A stretch of 44,715 nt of DNA from Verrucomicrobiaceae bacterium (GCA_024229495.1 JAAESJ010000596.1:1-44715), one strand, 5' to 3'; positions 1 through 8,474 are shown, numbered from the stretch's first letter. The notes: generated from the letters alone by a model not told the origin. Numbers and translations: made by a program.

Positions 1-267
1 AATTCCACAACCGGAGGAAAGTGGGTTTACCCGCTGGACCCAACCCGATGCCCTCAGGACAATCTCTGGCCACAGGAAACCACGACCCCTGACAGCGGCG
101 ACGTGGTAAAACACCAGACCGGCGCCTGTGTAGAGCATTTCATTAACTGCATAAAAACCGGTGAACAATCCTTCCTGAGCTTTGAAAACTCGGCACCAAC
201 CGCCGAGATCGGCTGGGCCGCACTGGAATCAGTCCAAATTGGCAAGCCCGTGAACCTTCCGCAGTGA
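1..267 (+). CDS. Gfo/Idh/MocA-family oxidoreductase, C-terminal end only
   Basis: An open frame enters from the left edge and stops at 265-267, giving 88 residues. The visible part reads like the last strand and helix of a Gfo/Idh/MocA oxidoreductase: a segment HFINCIKTGE followed by a Glu/Ala-rich helix and a closing GKPVNLP, which matches the usual family ending (helix 'HFxxCIxTG', then 'xxGxPVxLP'). The NAD-binding domain lies outside the window, so the substrate cannot be named. Its stop codon overlaps the GTG start of the next gene, so the two are probably co-transcribed and translationally coupled. The family assignment rests on the tail alone and is moderate. Confidence 0.65.
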   Translation, partial: NSTTGGKWVYPLDPTRCPQDNLWPQETTTPDSGDVVKHQTGACVEHFINCIKTGEQSFLSFENSAPTAEIGWAALESVQIGKPVNLPQ

Positions 268-1190
268 AAACCTTTGATCTGCAGGTCAACGGCTATGCCG
301 GCGTCGACTTTAACCGTGAGGGGCTGACCGGCGAGAAACTCCACCATGCCTGCGCAACACTTGAGAAAGATGGCAATGAGGGCATTCTCGCCACCATTAT
401 TACCGATTCAATGGAAACCATGCGCTTGCGCCTTTCCAATATCACGGAGCTGCGCAGGCAGTCCCCATTGATAGAGAGAATCATCAGGGGCTTCCACATT
501 GAAGGCCCATTCTTGAACGAATCTCCAGGTTATATAGGAGCCCACCCTCCCGAACATGCAAAGCAGGCCTGCCCTGAGGAAATGAAACAGCTACTGGATG
601 CCGCTTCAGGCCTTGTCCGGCTGGTCACACTTGCCCCGGAACGCGATCCCGGATTCACTGTTACCTCATTACTTAACCGAAAAAACATCACCGTCGCAGC
701 TGGTCACTGCAATCCATCCCTCAATGAACTTCGCGGAGCTATTGACTCAGGCCTAACGATGTTCACTCACCTTGGCAATGGATGCCCAATGCTCATGCAT
801 CGACATGACAATATCATCCAGCGGGTCCTTTCCCTAAGCGATGAACTCTTCATTAGCTTCATCCCTGATGGAGCCCATATCCCCTTCCCGGCACTTGCCA
901 ATTACCTTAAACTGGTGCCGGCAGAACGCGCCATTGCAGTAACCGACGCCATCTCCGCGGCCCGCTTGCCTCCCGGCCAACATACCCTTGGCCGCTGGCA
1001 ACTGGACATCGGAGAGGACCTCATCGCCATGGCGCCTGACGGATCACACCTGGTAGGATCAACACTGACAATGCCCCGGGCCATTAACAACCTGCAAGAA
1101 GAAACCGGACTGAGGCAGGAGGCAATTGAAGCGATGCTCTACCATAATCCGCTGGCCGTCATTAGCAATTCGAACGAAACCCGCCCATGA
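264..1190 (+). CDS. nagA: NagA-like N-acetylglucosamine-6-phosphate deacetylase, barrel-only
   Basis: A 308-residue amidohydrolase. NagA removes acetate from N-acetylglucosamine-6-phosphate in the cytoplasm. The NagA landmarks are present in order: HIEGPF (metal-binding Glu80), the GAHP motif near 92-95, GHCN (His148), THLGN (His169), DGAH (His205) and VTDA (Asp228, the catalytic acid). The protein starts directly at the DLQVNG segment that opens the barrel in family members and ends just after the last helix. The small beta-sandwich that normally flanks the barrel at both ends is therefore missing, making it about 70 residues shorter than usual. It starts with GTG at 264, overlapping the previous stop, and its own stop overlaps the next ATG. 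The substrate could be a related acetylated sugar. Confidence 0.8.
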   Translation: MKTFDLQVNGYAGVDFNREGLTGEKLHHACATLEKDGNEGILATIITDSMETMRLRLSNITELRRQSPLIERIIRGFHIEGPFLNESPGYIGAHPPEHAKQACPEEMKQLLDAASGLVRLVTLAPERDPGFTVTSLLNRKNITVAAGHCNPSLNELRGAIDSGLTMFTHLGNGCPMLMHRHDNIIQRVLSLSDELFISFIPDGAHIPFPALANYLKLVPAERAIAVTDAISAARLPPGQHTLGRWQLDIGEDLIAMAPDGSHLVGSTLTMPRAINNLQEETGLRQEAIEAMLYHNPLAVISNSNETRP

Positions 1191-2449
1191 AAAAATTTCT
1201 GCACTCGCTGGGACCGGCCATCATCGTGGCTGCAGTGGTATTGGGCCCTGGCAGCATCCTTACTGCATCAAAAACCGGTGCACAATTCGGCTATTCAATG
1301 GTCTGGTCGCTTGCAATCGCCATCATCCTGATGATTGGAGTCACCGCTCTTTGTGCGAGACTTGGCGCCACCCTGCAGGGCACCCCCTGCGATGAACTCG
1401 CAAGGCGTCTATGCCGTCCGGTCGCCGCAACAGTCGGCATCATTGTCTTCATGATCGCTGCAGGATTCCAGACCTCCAACAACCTTGCCGTAATAAAGGC
1501 CGTCTCACCTTTCATTGACCCGAAGGAAACCCCATGGCTGAGCAAGTGGCTACCGGTCATCCTCGTAAGCGTCCTAAATGCCGCGCTCATCTATATCGTC
1601 TACCGCTCACGAAGTCTTTACACTCCGATCGAACGGGCAATGAAAGCGCTGGTGGCACTGATGATCGTTGCCTTCCTTGCGAATTGCCTGGTTACAAGAC
1701 CTTCCCTTAGCCAAACCTTCAATGGACTTTGGCCGCGACTCCCGGACACAGGCGGTGCCAAGGGTGACCTGATGGCGGTAATGGGATTAATGGCCACCAC
1801 CTTCTCCATCGCCGGCGCCTTCTATCAGGCCTACCTTGTTCGTGACCGGGGATGGCGCATCGACGACGTGCGCCGCACGTTTATTGATTCAATAACGGGA
1901 ATCCTTGTCCTCGGCGGCATCACCCTTGTCATCATGATAAGCGCAGCAGCAACCCTCTCCGGAAAAGGCAAGCTTCCCGAGAGCGTCAGTGATATTGCCG
2001 CGCAACTTGAAGGGCTCTTCGGCCCGTGGTCCGGCATCGTTTTCACTGTCGGCATCTTTGCCGGGGCCCTTAGCTCATTCCTTGTCAACTCAATGATCGG
2101 CGGACGGTTGCTCGCCGACGGGTTCGGGCACGGCAAGTCAACCGATGATCGCTGGCCAAGGCACGGCACCGCCCTTGCACTGCTTGCCGGACTGGCAGGA
2201 GGACTCATTGCGTTTCTTTATGTCGACCCAGGTGAGCGTGGAGCTATTGCCCCCATCCTCATCGCTCAGGCCTCAACAATGATCGGAGCTCCCGCCCTTG
2301 CTCTGACCATTCTTTATCTCGCCACACGAAAAGACATCATGCAAGATCCACGCAAGCGCCCCCCGCGATGGATGCTTGCCCTCAGCGGATTCAGCGTCAT
2401 CGTGACACTGATCATTGCCTGGCGGATTGCCGGAAAACTCTTCGGTTAG
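1187..2449 (+). CDS. Nramp-like divalent metal transporter homologue with altered metal site
   Basis: A 420-residue, strongly hydrophobic inner-membrane protein with about eleven membrane segments. The first segment reads GPGSILTASKTGAQFGY, which aligns with the Nramp signature DPGN...T...GA.FGY, so this is a relative of Nramp (MntH) proton-coupled Mn/Fe transporters. The Asp and Asn that bind metal in the first segment are Gly20 and Ser23 here. The MPHN motif of segment six appears to be replaced by SIAG near 207-210, by hand alignment. The transported ion is therefore uncertain and may not be Mn or Fe. Its ATG overlaps the stop of the NagA-like gene. At the 3' end its TAG overlaps the stop of the convergent gene within four bases (TTAG, 2446-2449). 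Confidence 0.75.
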   Translation: MKKFLHSLGPAIIVAAVVLGPGSILTASKTGAQFGYSMVWSLAIAIILMIGVTALCARLGATLQGTPCDELARRLCRPVAATVGIIVFMIAAGFQTSNNLAVIKAVSPFIDPKETPWLSKWLPVILVSVLNAALIYIVYRSRSLYTPIERAMKALVALMIVAFLANCLVTRPSLSQTFNGLWPRLPDTGGAKGDLMAVMGLMATTFSIAGAFYQAYLVRDRGWRIDDVRRTFIDSITGILVLGGITLVIMISAAATLSGKGKLPESVSDIAAQLEGLFGPWSGIVFTVGIFAGALSSFLVNSMIGGRLLADGFGHGKSTDDRWPRHGTALALLAGLAGGLIAFLYVDPGERGAIAPILIAQASTMIGAPALALTILYLATRKDIMQDPRKRPPRWMLALSGFSVIVTLIIAWRIAGKLFG

Positions 2450-3792
2450 GAAAAAATCTTTGGTGTCCAGCCTTTACGGTAATCACGTCCAACCTGGGCA
2501 TTTGCTCCAACATTATTGGTTACCTGCAAGGCCCGAGCATCCCACTGAAGTTTTTCACGGGGGAAGAGTGTCGCCAGACACCCCAGCAAGACGGTCTCGG
2601 TCAAGGGACCTGAATACTCATCAAAATTGGCAGACGGCTTCTTGCCGCTGGCACCTCGCGCGGACTCCACATATTCCATATAATGGTCACGCGCCTCAAG
2701 CTTGGGATATTTGAATCCTTCAAATTTCTTCTTCGGGTAAAGGCCGGGAGTAGACATATGGGGAGCAAGGAGCACGCCATCAGTGCCAATAATAATACTC
2801 CCCTGCCCTGGAACCTTGTTATCCACTAATGCTGCAATTTCCTTCGGGGGACGCTCATCGCCATCATACCAGGTCACCGGAACCGTTCCCTCCTGCGTGA
2901 ATCCTGTTTGAGGAAACACATAATCAATCTTGGCGTTGATTGCCCAATTATCCTTGTTTGAGGCAGGGCCATGAGACACTACCGAGAGTGGCGAGGTCAA
3001 GCCCAGTGCGCGATACCAACCACTGAAGATATGACATCCCATGTCACCAAAGGTTCCGGTGCCGAAATCGCGGCGCTTACGCCATGCTCCCGGGTGGTAA
3101 TAGCCGCTGATGAAGGGGCGCTCCTTGGCAACCCCAAGCCAGAGATTCCAGTCAAAACCTTCAGGTATTGGGTCGGATTTCTGGGGAACTTTCCCAAGAT
3201 CTCCCCACTTCTTGTTCGAGAAGGAATGCACCGCCTTCACCTTGCCGATCACGCCGTCCTGCACAATGCGAACAGCAAGACGTTCAGTGAATGCAGAGGA
3301 AATCTGGATGCCCATCTGCGTCATGACTTTGCGCCGCCGGGCCATCTCCGCCATCGCGCGGCATTCCCGAAGATTCTGCGCCAGTGGCTTCTGGCCATAG
3401 CAATGCAATCCAAGGTCCATAGCAGCAAGACCAATCGGCCCGTGCATATGATCCGGAGTCGACACGTTAACCGAGTCAATATTTTTGGATTCCTTATCAA
3501 GGAGTTGCCTCCAGTCCTGATAGAACTTTGCCTTTGGAAAACGTTTGCGAATCCCTTCCGCCCTGCGCAAATCAATGTCAGCAACAGCAGCCAACTCAAA
3601 GTTTTTGCTGCGGGAAAGAGACCCAATGTCTGCACCAGCCATGCCGTTAGCCCCAAAACTCGCGTGCCGGAGCCGCTCGCTCGGCGGATTGGCACGTAAG
3701 CCTGTTGTCACGAACGGGGCACTGAAAACGGTGGATGCAGCGCAACTCAGGAAGCGCCTGCGTGAAGATCTGGCAATGGCAGCATTGTTCAT
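2446..3792 (-). CDS. Exported Gfo/Idh/MocA-family oxidoreductase with twin-arginine signal
   Basis: 448 residues. The N-terminus carries a twin-arginine motif, SRRRFLS (10-16), followed by a hydrophobic stretch ending near an Ala-rich site, so the protein is expected to be folded with its NAD(P) cofactor and exported by the Tat pathway. The Rossmann domain follows (ASFGANGMAGADI in place of a textbook GxGxxG), then the family motif with a 'KPLAQN' lysine-proline pair where EKP normally stands (GQKPLA). The middle and end match the large Planctomycetes-Verrucomicrobia subgroup of Tat-exported Gfo/Idh proteins thought to act on sugars. The substrate is unknown. It is divergent from the next gene with an 86-base spacer and convergent with the Nramp-like gene. 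An AAGG lies about nine bases before the start, one of few possible ribosome sites here. Confidence 0.88.
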   Translation of the reverse strand: MNNAAIARSSRRRFLSCAASTVFSAPFVTTGLRANPPSERLRHASFGANGMAGADIGSLSRSKNFELAAVADIDLRRAEGIRKRFPKAKFYQDWRQLLDKESKNIDSVNVSTPDHMHGPIGLAAMDLGLHCYGQKPLAQNLRECRAMAEMARRRKVMTQMGIQISSAFTERLAVRIVQDGVIGKVKAVHSFSNKKWGDLGKVPQKSDPIPEGFDWNLWLGVAKERPFISGYYHPGAWRKRRDFGTGTFGDMGCHIFSGWYRALGLTSPLSVVSHGPASNKDNWAINAKIDYVFPQTGFTQEGTVPVTWYDGDERPPKEIAALVDNKVPGQGSIIIGTDGVLLAPHMSTPGLYPKKKFEGFKYPKLEARDHYMEYVESARGASGKKPSANFDEYSGPLTETVLLGCLATLFPREKLQWDARALQVTNNVGANAQVGRDYRKGWTPKIFS

Positions 3793-3878
3793 AGGGTATT
3801 ACCTTGGCGCATATCCCCGGAAAATTCAACATTACAGAGGCTTGCTCTCCGGGAGACTCTCCGTTTAATATATTAAGG

Positions 3879-5048
3879 ATGAAAAGCATTATCGCCTTGT
3901 TCACAATTCTTGCATCAACCGCAAGCGCAACCGCGTCCCCAGAAGCTATTAAAACCATTCTAGCCGTTGGCTCGGAAGGAAAAGGCAACAAAGAGGCAGC
4001 CTCAGCATGGGCTGAAATCATAAAGGCAAACAATCCCGACTCCCTCTTGCAACTGCTTACCGGAATGGATCATGCCGACCCTATCGCCGCGAACTGGCTT
4101 CGCTCCGCAGCAGAAGTCATTGCCGGAAATCTGAAGTCCGGCGATAAGCTCTCCCTCAACGAACTAGGCGCCTTTTTCCTCGACCAGAGCCATGCCCCGC
4201 GCGCACGCCGCTTTGCCTTCGAGTTGATACGCAAAGCCGACCCGCAAACCGCCGAGTCGCTTGTCCCCGGCCTACTCAATGATCCAAGCCCGGAGCTGCG
4301 AAGAGATGCCGTTGCTCAACTCATGGATAAAGCCGCAACCATGAACTCCAAAGAAAACCACAGTGGAGCAATCCTTCTTTATCGTCAGGCTCTTGGAGGC
4401 GCTGTCGAACCCACGCAGGTCAAGCCCATCGCCAACGCCCTCAAGGAATTGGATGTCGAAGTTGATCTGCCGCGTCACTTCGGATTTCTCATGCGCTGGC
4501 AGGTCATTGGCGCCTTTGACAACACCGGCCGCATGGGCTTTGACACAGTGTATCCCCCCGAGCAGGAAATCAATCTCGAGGCGGAATACAAAGGGAAAGG
4601 AGCAAGGGCAAAATGGCAACCGCTCATCAGCAGTGATACCTTCGGAAAAATTGACCTCAACAAACCGCTGGGAATGCTCAAGGAAACCGTTGGCTACGCC
4701 TACACCGAGTTCGAGTCAGCCGGAGCACGCAGTGCTGAAATACGGCTTGGTTGCAAAAACGCCTGGAAAATATGGTTCAACGGCCAATTGATCTTCGGTC
4801 GCGACGAATACCATCGCGGACAGCGTATCGACCAGTACAAACTTCCAATCCAGCTAAACCCCGGCAAAAACACAATCCTCGTGAAGGCCTGCCAGAACGA
4901 GCAAACCGAGGAATGGACTGTCCAGTGGGAATTCCAGTTGCGGATATGTGATTCAACCGGTTCCGCAATCCTTGCCTCAAACCGCCAGGCCACGCCACAA
5001 CAGGCTCCCTTGGAGCGCAGGCCAAGGCGCCCGAAGAAATCATCATGA
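3879..5048 (+). CDS. Secreted HEAT-repeat protein with C-terminal jelly-roll domain
   Basis: 389 residues from the ATG at 3879, chosen because it opens a clear signal peptide (MKSIIALFTILASTASATA); an upstream in-frame ATG at 3804 would bury it behind 25 polar residues. Residues from about 40 to 170 are helical and HEAT-like (repeated 'xxLVPGLLNDPSPELRRDAVAQL' type units). The last third is beta-rich with the pattern 'xIRLGCKNAWKIWFNGQ' and 'LNPGKNTILVKACQ', typical of the sugar-binding-like jelly-roll module that planctomycetes and verrucomicrobia add to secreted proteins. It probably acts in the periplasm or outside. No catalytic residues were recognised. The stop overlaps the ATG of the following propeller gene (ATGA), so the two are likely made together. 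Confidence 0.72.
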   Translation: MKSIIALFTILASTASATASPEAIKTILAVGSEGKGNKEAASAWAEIIKANNPDSLLQLLTGMDHADPIAANWLRSAAEVIAGNLKSGDKLSLNELGAFFLDQSHAPRARRFAFELIRKADPQTAESLVPGLLNDPSPELRRDAVAQLMDKAATMNSKENHSGAILLYRQALGGAVEPTQVKPIANALKELDVEVDLPRHFGFLMRWQVIGAFDNTGRMGFDTVYPPEQEINLEAEYKGKGARAKWQPLISSDTFGKIDLNKPLGMLKETVGYAYTEFESAGARSAEIRLGCKNAWKIWFNGQLIFGRDEYHRGQRIDQYKLPIQLNPGKNTILVKACQNEQTEEWTVQWEFQLRICDSTGSAILASNRQATPQQAPLERRPRRPKKSS

Positions 5049-6253
5049 AATTTTCTCTCATCATCCCCATCCTCTTCCTTGCCTCGCCCTTATTGCTGTC
5101 TGGCGCAGACTGGCTTCAGTTTCGCGGCAGTGACAATACCGGCGTTGCCACAAGCAGCAAAATACCCACCTCACTGGATAAAGATAAGCACATCGCTTGG
5201 AAAACGCCGCTGCCGGGCCGGGGGCTTTCCAGTCCGCTGGTCATCGGGGAACGTGTCTTTATCACTGCTGCAAGCACCTCAGACCAGAGCCGTTTACACA
5301 TTATCTGCCTGAACAGCAACGATGGCTCCGTGCGCTGGTCACGAGAATTCTGGGCGACCGGAAGAACCGTCTGTCACGATAAAACATGTAACGCCGCCCC
5401 CACCCCGGCAAGCGACGGCACACACATTTATGCCTTATTCTCGAGCAATGACCTGATCTGCCTGGATCTGAACGGCAACCTGAAGTGGTTCCGTGGCCTG
5501 ATGCAGGATTATCCAAATGCCAGCAACAGCCTCGGACTTGCTTCCTCACCGGTCATTACAGCCGAAACACTGGTCATCCAGATTGAAAATGACAGTGATT
5601 CCTTCGCCATGGGCATTGATTTACAGAGCGGTATCAACCGCTGGAAAATCCCACGCACCAAACGCGCCAACTGGACTTCCCCGGTAATCCTCAAGGATGG
5701 CGCTGTTGCCCTCCAGGGCAGTTCCGGGGTTACCGGTATTAACGCTGCCACCGGAAAGGAACTATGGACCTTTGGTGACGGAGCCTCCACGATCCCCTCA
5801 AGCTCCCCTTCCAAGGACGGTTCAACCCTTTATATCCCCTCCAACGGGATAACCGTCATCAAACCAAGGGCAGACAACAACACACCTGAAGTCCTGTGGC
5901 AACAGGCACAATTACGCCCGGGAACATCAAGCCCTCTAGTTCACGGAGAAAAGCTCTTCATCATTAACCGTGCAGGGGTATTAAATGCAGCTAACAGGAA
6001 AAACGGGGAACGACTTTGGCGCATCCGCCTCGAGGGACCGTTCAGCGGCTCCCCGGTAACCACGGGAGATTTCCTCTATATTGCCGCAGAGAGAAAAGGA
6101 CTGCTTCAATGCGTTGACCTTCGTGGCGAGGAAGGCAAGGTCGTCGGCACCATTGAACTCGGCGAGACAATCCTCGGTACCCCGGCACTCTCCTCAGATG
6201 CCCTCTATGTCCGCAGCGACATGAGCTTGTGGAAAATCTCCGAAAAAAAGTAA
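5045..6253 (+). CDS. PQQ-like beta-propeller repeat protein, exported
   Basis: 402 residues with a classical signal peptide (hydrophobic LIIPILFLASPLLLSG) followed at once by ADWLQFRG, the common opening of PQQ-like propellers in this phylum. Several blades are visible as 'SSPLVIGERVFI', 'SSPVITAETLVIQ', 'TSPVILKDGAVAL', 'SSPLVHGEKLFII', 'GSPVTTGDFLYIA' and 'GTPALSSDALYVR', each with the W/LWxxxL pattern between them. Such proteins fold as a beta-propeller in the periplasm; most in this subgroup are not proven enzymes and may not bind PQQ. It is coupled to the upstream HEAT/jelly-roll gene by a four-base overlap, and fucU starts two bases after its stop. A scaffold or binding role beside those genes is inferred. 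Confidence 0.85.
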   Translation: MKFSLIIPILFLASPLLLSGADWLQFRGSDNTGVATSSKIPTSLDKDKHIAWKTPLPGRGLSSPLVIGERVFITAASTSDQSRLHIICLNSNDGSVRWSREFWATGRTVCHDKTCNAAPTPASDGTHIYALFSSNDLICLDLNGNLKWFRGLMQDYPNASNSLGLASSPVITAETLVIQIENDSDSFAMGIDLQSGINRWKIPRTKRANWTSPVILKDGAVALQGSSGVTGINAATGKELWTFGDGASTIPSSSPSKDGSTLYIPSNGITVIKPRADNNTPEVLWQQAQLRPGTSSPLVHGEKLFIINRAGVLNAANRKNGERLWRIRLEGPFSGSPVTTGDFLYIAAERKGLLQCVDLRGEEGKVVGTIELGETILGTPALSSDALYVRSDMSLWKISEKK

Positions 6254-6255
6254 GC

Positions 6256-6690
6256 ATGCTGGTTGGAATTTCACCGTTAATCAGCCCTGCCCTTCTAGAG
6301 TCCCTCCACCGAATGGGACATGGTGACGAAGTGGTTTTTGCGGACGCACATTTCCCCTCAGAGAGTCTCGGGCCGCCATGCCTTCGGGCTGACGGTCTGC
6401 AAATCGCCGACCTTCTGGACGCAGTATTACCACTGTTCGCACTCGACACCTATGTCGATTCCCCCGCCACGATGATGGCAACCGTGCCCGGGGACAGTGC
6501 CGATCCCGGCATCGAGACATCCTATCAGCAAACCCTGACAAAACACTGGCCTGAAACCCCGCCACTGGAGAAAATAGATCGCTTTGATTTTTACGCACGA
6601 GCAGCGAAGGCCTTCACCATCGTGGCAAGCGGGGATACCGCTAAATACGCCAATATTATCCTCACCAAAGGCGTCACCCCATCCGCTTGA
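6256..6690 (+). CDS. fucU: RbsD/FucU-family sugar mutarotase
   Basis: 144 residues, the normal family length. The start at 6256 gives MLVGISPLISPALL, which matches FucU homologues closely; the longer frame from a GTG at 6229 would lie inside the previous gene. The family landmarks are GHGDEVVFADAHFPS near the N-terminus (catalytic His and Asp) and FYARAAKAF...GDTAKYANIILTKG at the end. FucU interconverts the alpha and beta anomers of L-fucose; RbsD does the same for ribose pyranose/furanose. The C-terminal block fits FucU better than RbsD. It begins two bases after the PQQ-like gene, so it belongs to the same transcript and suggests that this cluster handles fucose or a similar sugar. It is cytoplasmic. 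Confidence 0.88.
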   Translation: MLVGISPLISPALLESLHRMGHGDEVVFADAHFPSESLGPPCLRADGLQIADLLDAVLPLFALDTYVDSPATMMATVPGDSADPGIETSYQQTLTKHWPETPPLEKIDRFDFYARAAKAFTIVASGDTAKYANIILTKGVTPSA

Positions 6691-6760
6691 GAATCATCAA
6701 CATCAGTCGGTTCGCTATTTGGCAATACGCCTGACTTCCGCTATAGTTCATTTTGAGCCG

Positions 6761-8386
6761 ATGAACCCCCACCAAATACCCTTGGTTGTCTGCGCAATCT
6801 GGGCAACCATCGCTTCGTCCCAGGTTTCAGTTGCCGGGAACGCGTCACCCCTGACAGGGTTAACGCCAGAGGAAGCCAATGAGGTGCAAGCCCTTCGCAC
6901 CCGCTATGAGGCATTGGCAGAGCAGGTTACCGAAGAGCAATGGATGCGACCATTGGCTAAGTTGCAGGAACAATACCTTATCAGGATAACCCAGTTGCAG
7001 AAAAAATTCGCCGCGGGGGGCAACCTTGAAAAAGCCCTTGCCGCCAGGTCCATTGCCCGGTCACGTCGTTCCCCATTAGTGGCGGACTCCAAAATAGAGG
7101 AAATCGCCAAAGCACAGAACGTGTTCTTGCAAAGGCAAACCCAGTTCCGGGCAGAACAAAGGGACAAGCTAGAGGAACTGGCCGCAAGCCATGCCGCCAG
7201 ACTAAACAAGATTAAACTGAAATTAACGCGGGAAGGAAGGCTCGATGGCGCCTTGACCGTGGAAACGGAAATGAAAGCGGCGCTTGAGCCACCCGCAACA
7301 GGGCAACAACCCCTTCCCGGAAAAGATCTCACGGAAGACAAGCCTCTTCGCCCTGCTGCAATGCACTGGGAACTGGCTGAAATCGACCACTCGCTTGGCA
7401 TACTTGGAGCCCAGGCGTCACTCGATCATTCTCGATCCGGTCACCCTGCCATCGCCTACTTTGATGACATTACCAACAACTTGAAATTTGCTAAGCTCAA
7501 GGACGGTAAATGGCAGCTTATTACCGTGGCAAGCACCGGTAATGTCGGGTCCAGTCCTTCCCTGCGATTTTCCCCCAATGATGAACCGGCCGTCTCCTAC
7601 CTAGACTTGGTAAACGGAGAACTGAAGTTTGCAACGCTCAAGGATGATGAGTGGATTCAGCACACCGTGGACAACTCAAGCCGGATTGGACACTCCACTT
7701 CGCTGAGTTTTGACAAGGAGGGAAACCCTGCCGTTTCTTATTATGACCTAACCGGGAAAAGGCTGAAGTTTGCCAGCTTCGACGGAACCCAATGGCATGT
7801 CCAGGTCATCGACTCAGAAGCGGACGTTGGCAAATACAACTCCCTTGGGCATTCACCTGACGGTCATCCCGCCATTGCTTATTATGACACCACCAACGGT
7901 GATCTCAAATTTGCCGACTTTGACGGAACTCAATGGCGCATCAATATCATTGATCAAGCCGGTAACGTCGGCAGGCACAATGCCCTTGACTATTCCCCTG
8001 ACGGGCTTCCTTCAATATCATACAGGGACAACGGCGAGGGAGACCTGAAATACGCCAGCTTTAATGGCACGGAATGGAACATCTCCATCGTCGACAGCGA
8101 AGGCGATGTGGGGCAATACACTTCCCTCAGGCATGCCCCCGGGGGACAACCGGCAATATCCTATTATGACGCCACTAACAGGGACTTAAAGCTGGCCACG
8201 CGCACAGCAGGATCCTGGACCCATGAAAAACTGGACAGCAAGGGCGATGTGGGATGGTTCAGCTCCCTTTCTTATTCACCCGGAGGCCAGCCTTCCGTCG
8301 CATACAGGGACAATACCGGCACGAGCCTGAAAATCGCCTCAAAAGCTATCCTCCAGGCGGACAGCCCCCCTCGGGAAACACCCTGA
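6761..8386 (+). CDS. Exported coiled-coil protein with seven 47-residue propeller repeats
   Basis: 541 residues from the ATG at 6761, chosen because the first 25 residues form a signal peptide (hydrophobic VVCAIWATIASS, ending near VAG). A longer frame back to 6584 overlaps fucU and starts with unlikely polar sequence. Residues 30-180 are Lys/Glu/Ala-rich and helical, and look like a coiled coil with repeated ALAARSIAR/KIKLKLTREGR elements. Residues 213-541 are exactly seven repeats of 47 residues with the core 'GxVGxxxSLxxSPxGxPAxSYxD' and 'LKFAxxDGxxW'. Seven equal units suggest a seven-bladed propeller. No enzyme motif was seen. It sits 70 bases after fucU and may share its transcript. Function unknown; surface or periplasmic binding is a guess. 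Confidence 0.75.
   Translation: MNPHQIPLVVCAIWATIASSQVSVAGNASPLTGLTPEEANEVQALRTRYEALAEQVTEEQWMRPLAKLQEQYLIRITQLQKKFAAGGNLEKALAARSIARSRRSPLVADSKIEEIAKAQNVFLQRQTQFRAEQRDKLEELAASHAARLNKIKLKLTREGRLDGALTVETEMKAALEPPATGQQPLPGKDLTEDKPLRPAAMHWELAEIDHSLGILGAQASLDHSRSGHPAIAYFDDITNNLKFAKLKDGKWQLITVASTGNVGSSPSLRFSPNDEPAVSYLDLVNGELKFATLKDDEWIQHTVDNSSRIGHSTSLSFDKEGNPAVSYYDLTGKRLKFASFDGTQWHVQVIDSEADVGKYNSLGHSPDGHPAIAYYDTTNGDLKFADFDGTQWRINIIDQAGNVGRHNALDYSPDGLPSISYRDNGEGDLKYASFNGTEWNISIVDSEGDVGQYTSLRHAPGGQPAISYYDATNRDLKLATRTAGSWTHEKLDSKGDVGWFSSLSYSPGGQPSVAYRDNTGTSLKIASKAILQADSPPRETP
7397..8383 (+). repeat. Seven tandem 141-bp (47-residue) coding repeats
   Basis: The frame divides into seven consecutive units of 47 residues with no insertions, ending exactly at the last sense codon. 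Conserved positions are the opening G-x-V-G, S-L at 8-9, P-A/S-x-S/A-Y at 17-21, L-K at 29-30 followed by F/Y/I-A, and W near 39. The first and last units are the most divergent. Confidence 0.9.
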
Positions 8387-8409
8387 GAACCCACGGGAAA
8401 GCAATTCTT

Positions 8410-8430
8410 GGCGCATCACCGCGCTCTTTT
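8410..8430 (+). terminator. Possible weak intrinsic terminator between convergent genes
   Basis: GGCGC and GCGCT (one G-U pair) enclose a six-base loop and are followed by CTTTT. It lies 24 bases after the stop of the repeat protein and before the end of mnmE. The stem is short, so this is tentative. Confidence 0.25.
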
Positions 8431-8474
8431 ACGGCATAAATGGAAATTCTGGCTTCAAGTGCATGAGGCAGAAG

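Noticed and set aside
264-1190. NagA-like gene as a truncated pseudogene
   Set aside because: All catalytic residues are present and both ends stop neatly at barrel boundaries with coupled neighbours, which does not look like decay.
2971-3699. A 242-codon open frame antisense to the Tat-exported oxidoreductase
   Set aside because: Opposite strand of a gene with clear motifs; low-complexity translation without a recognisable domain.
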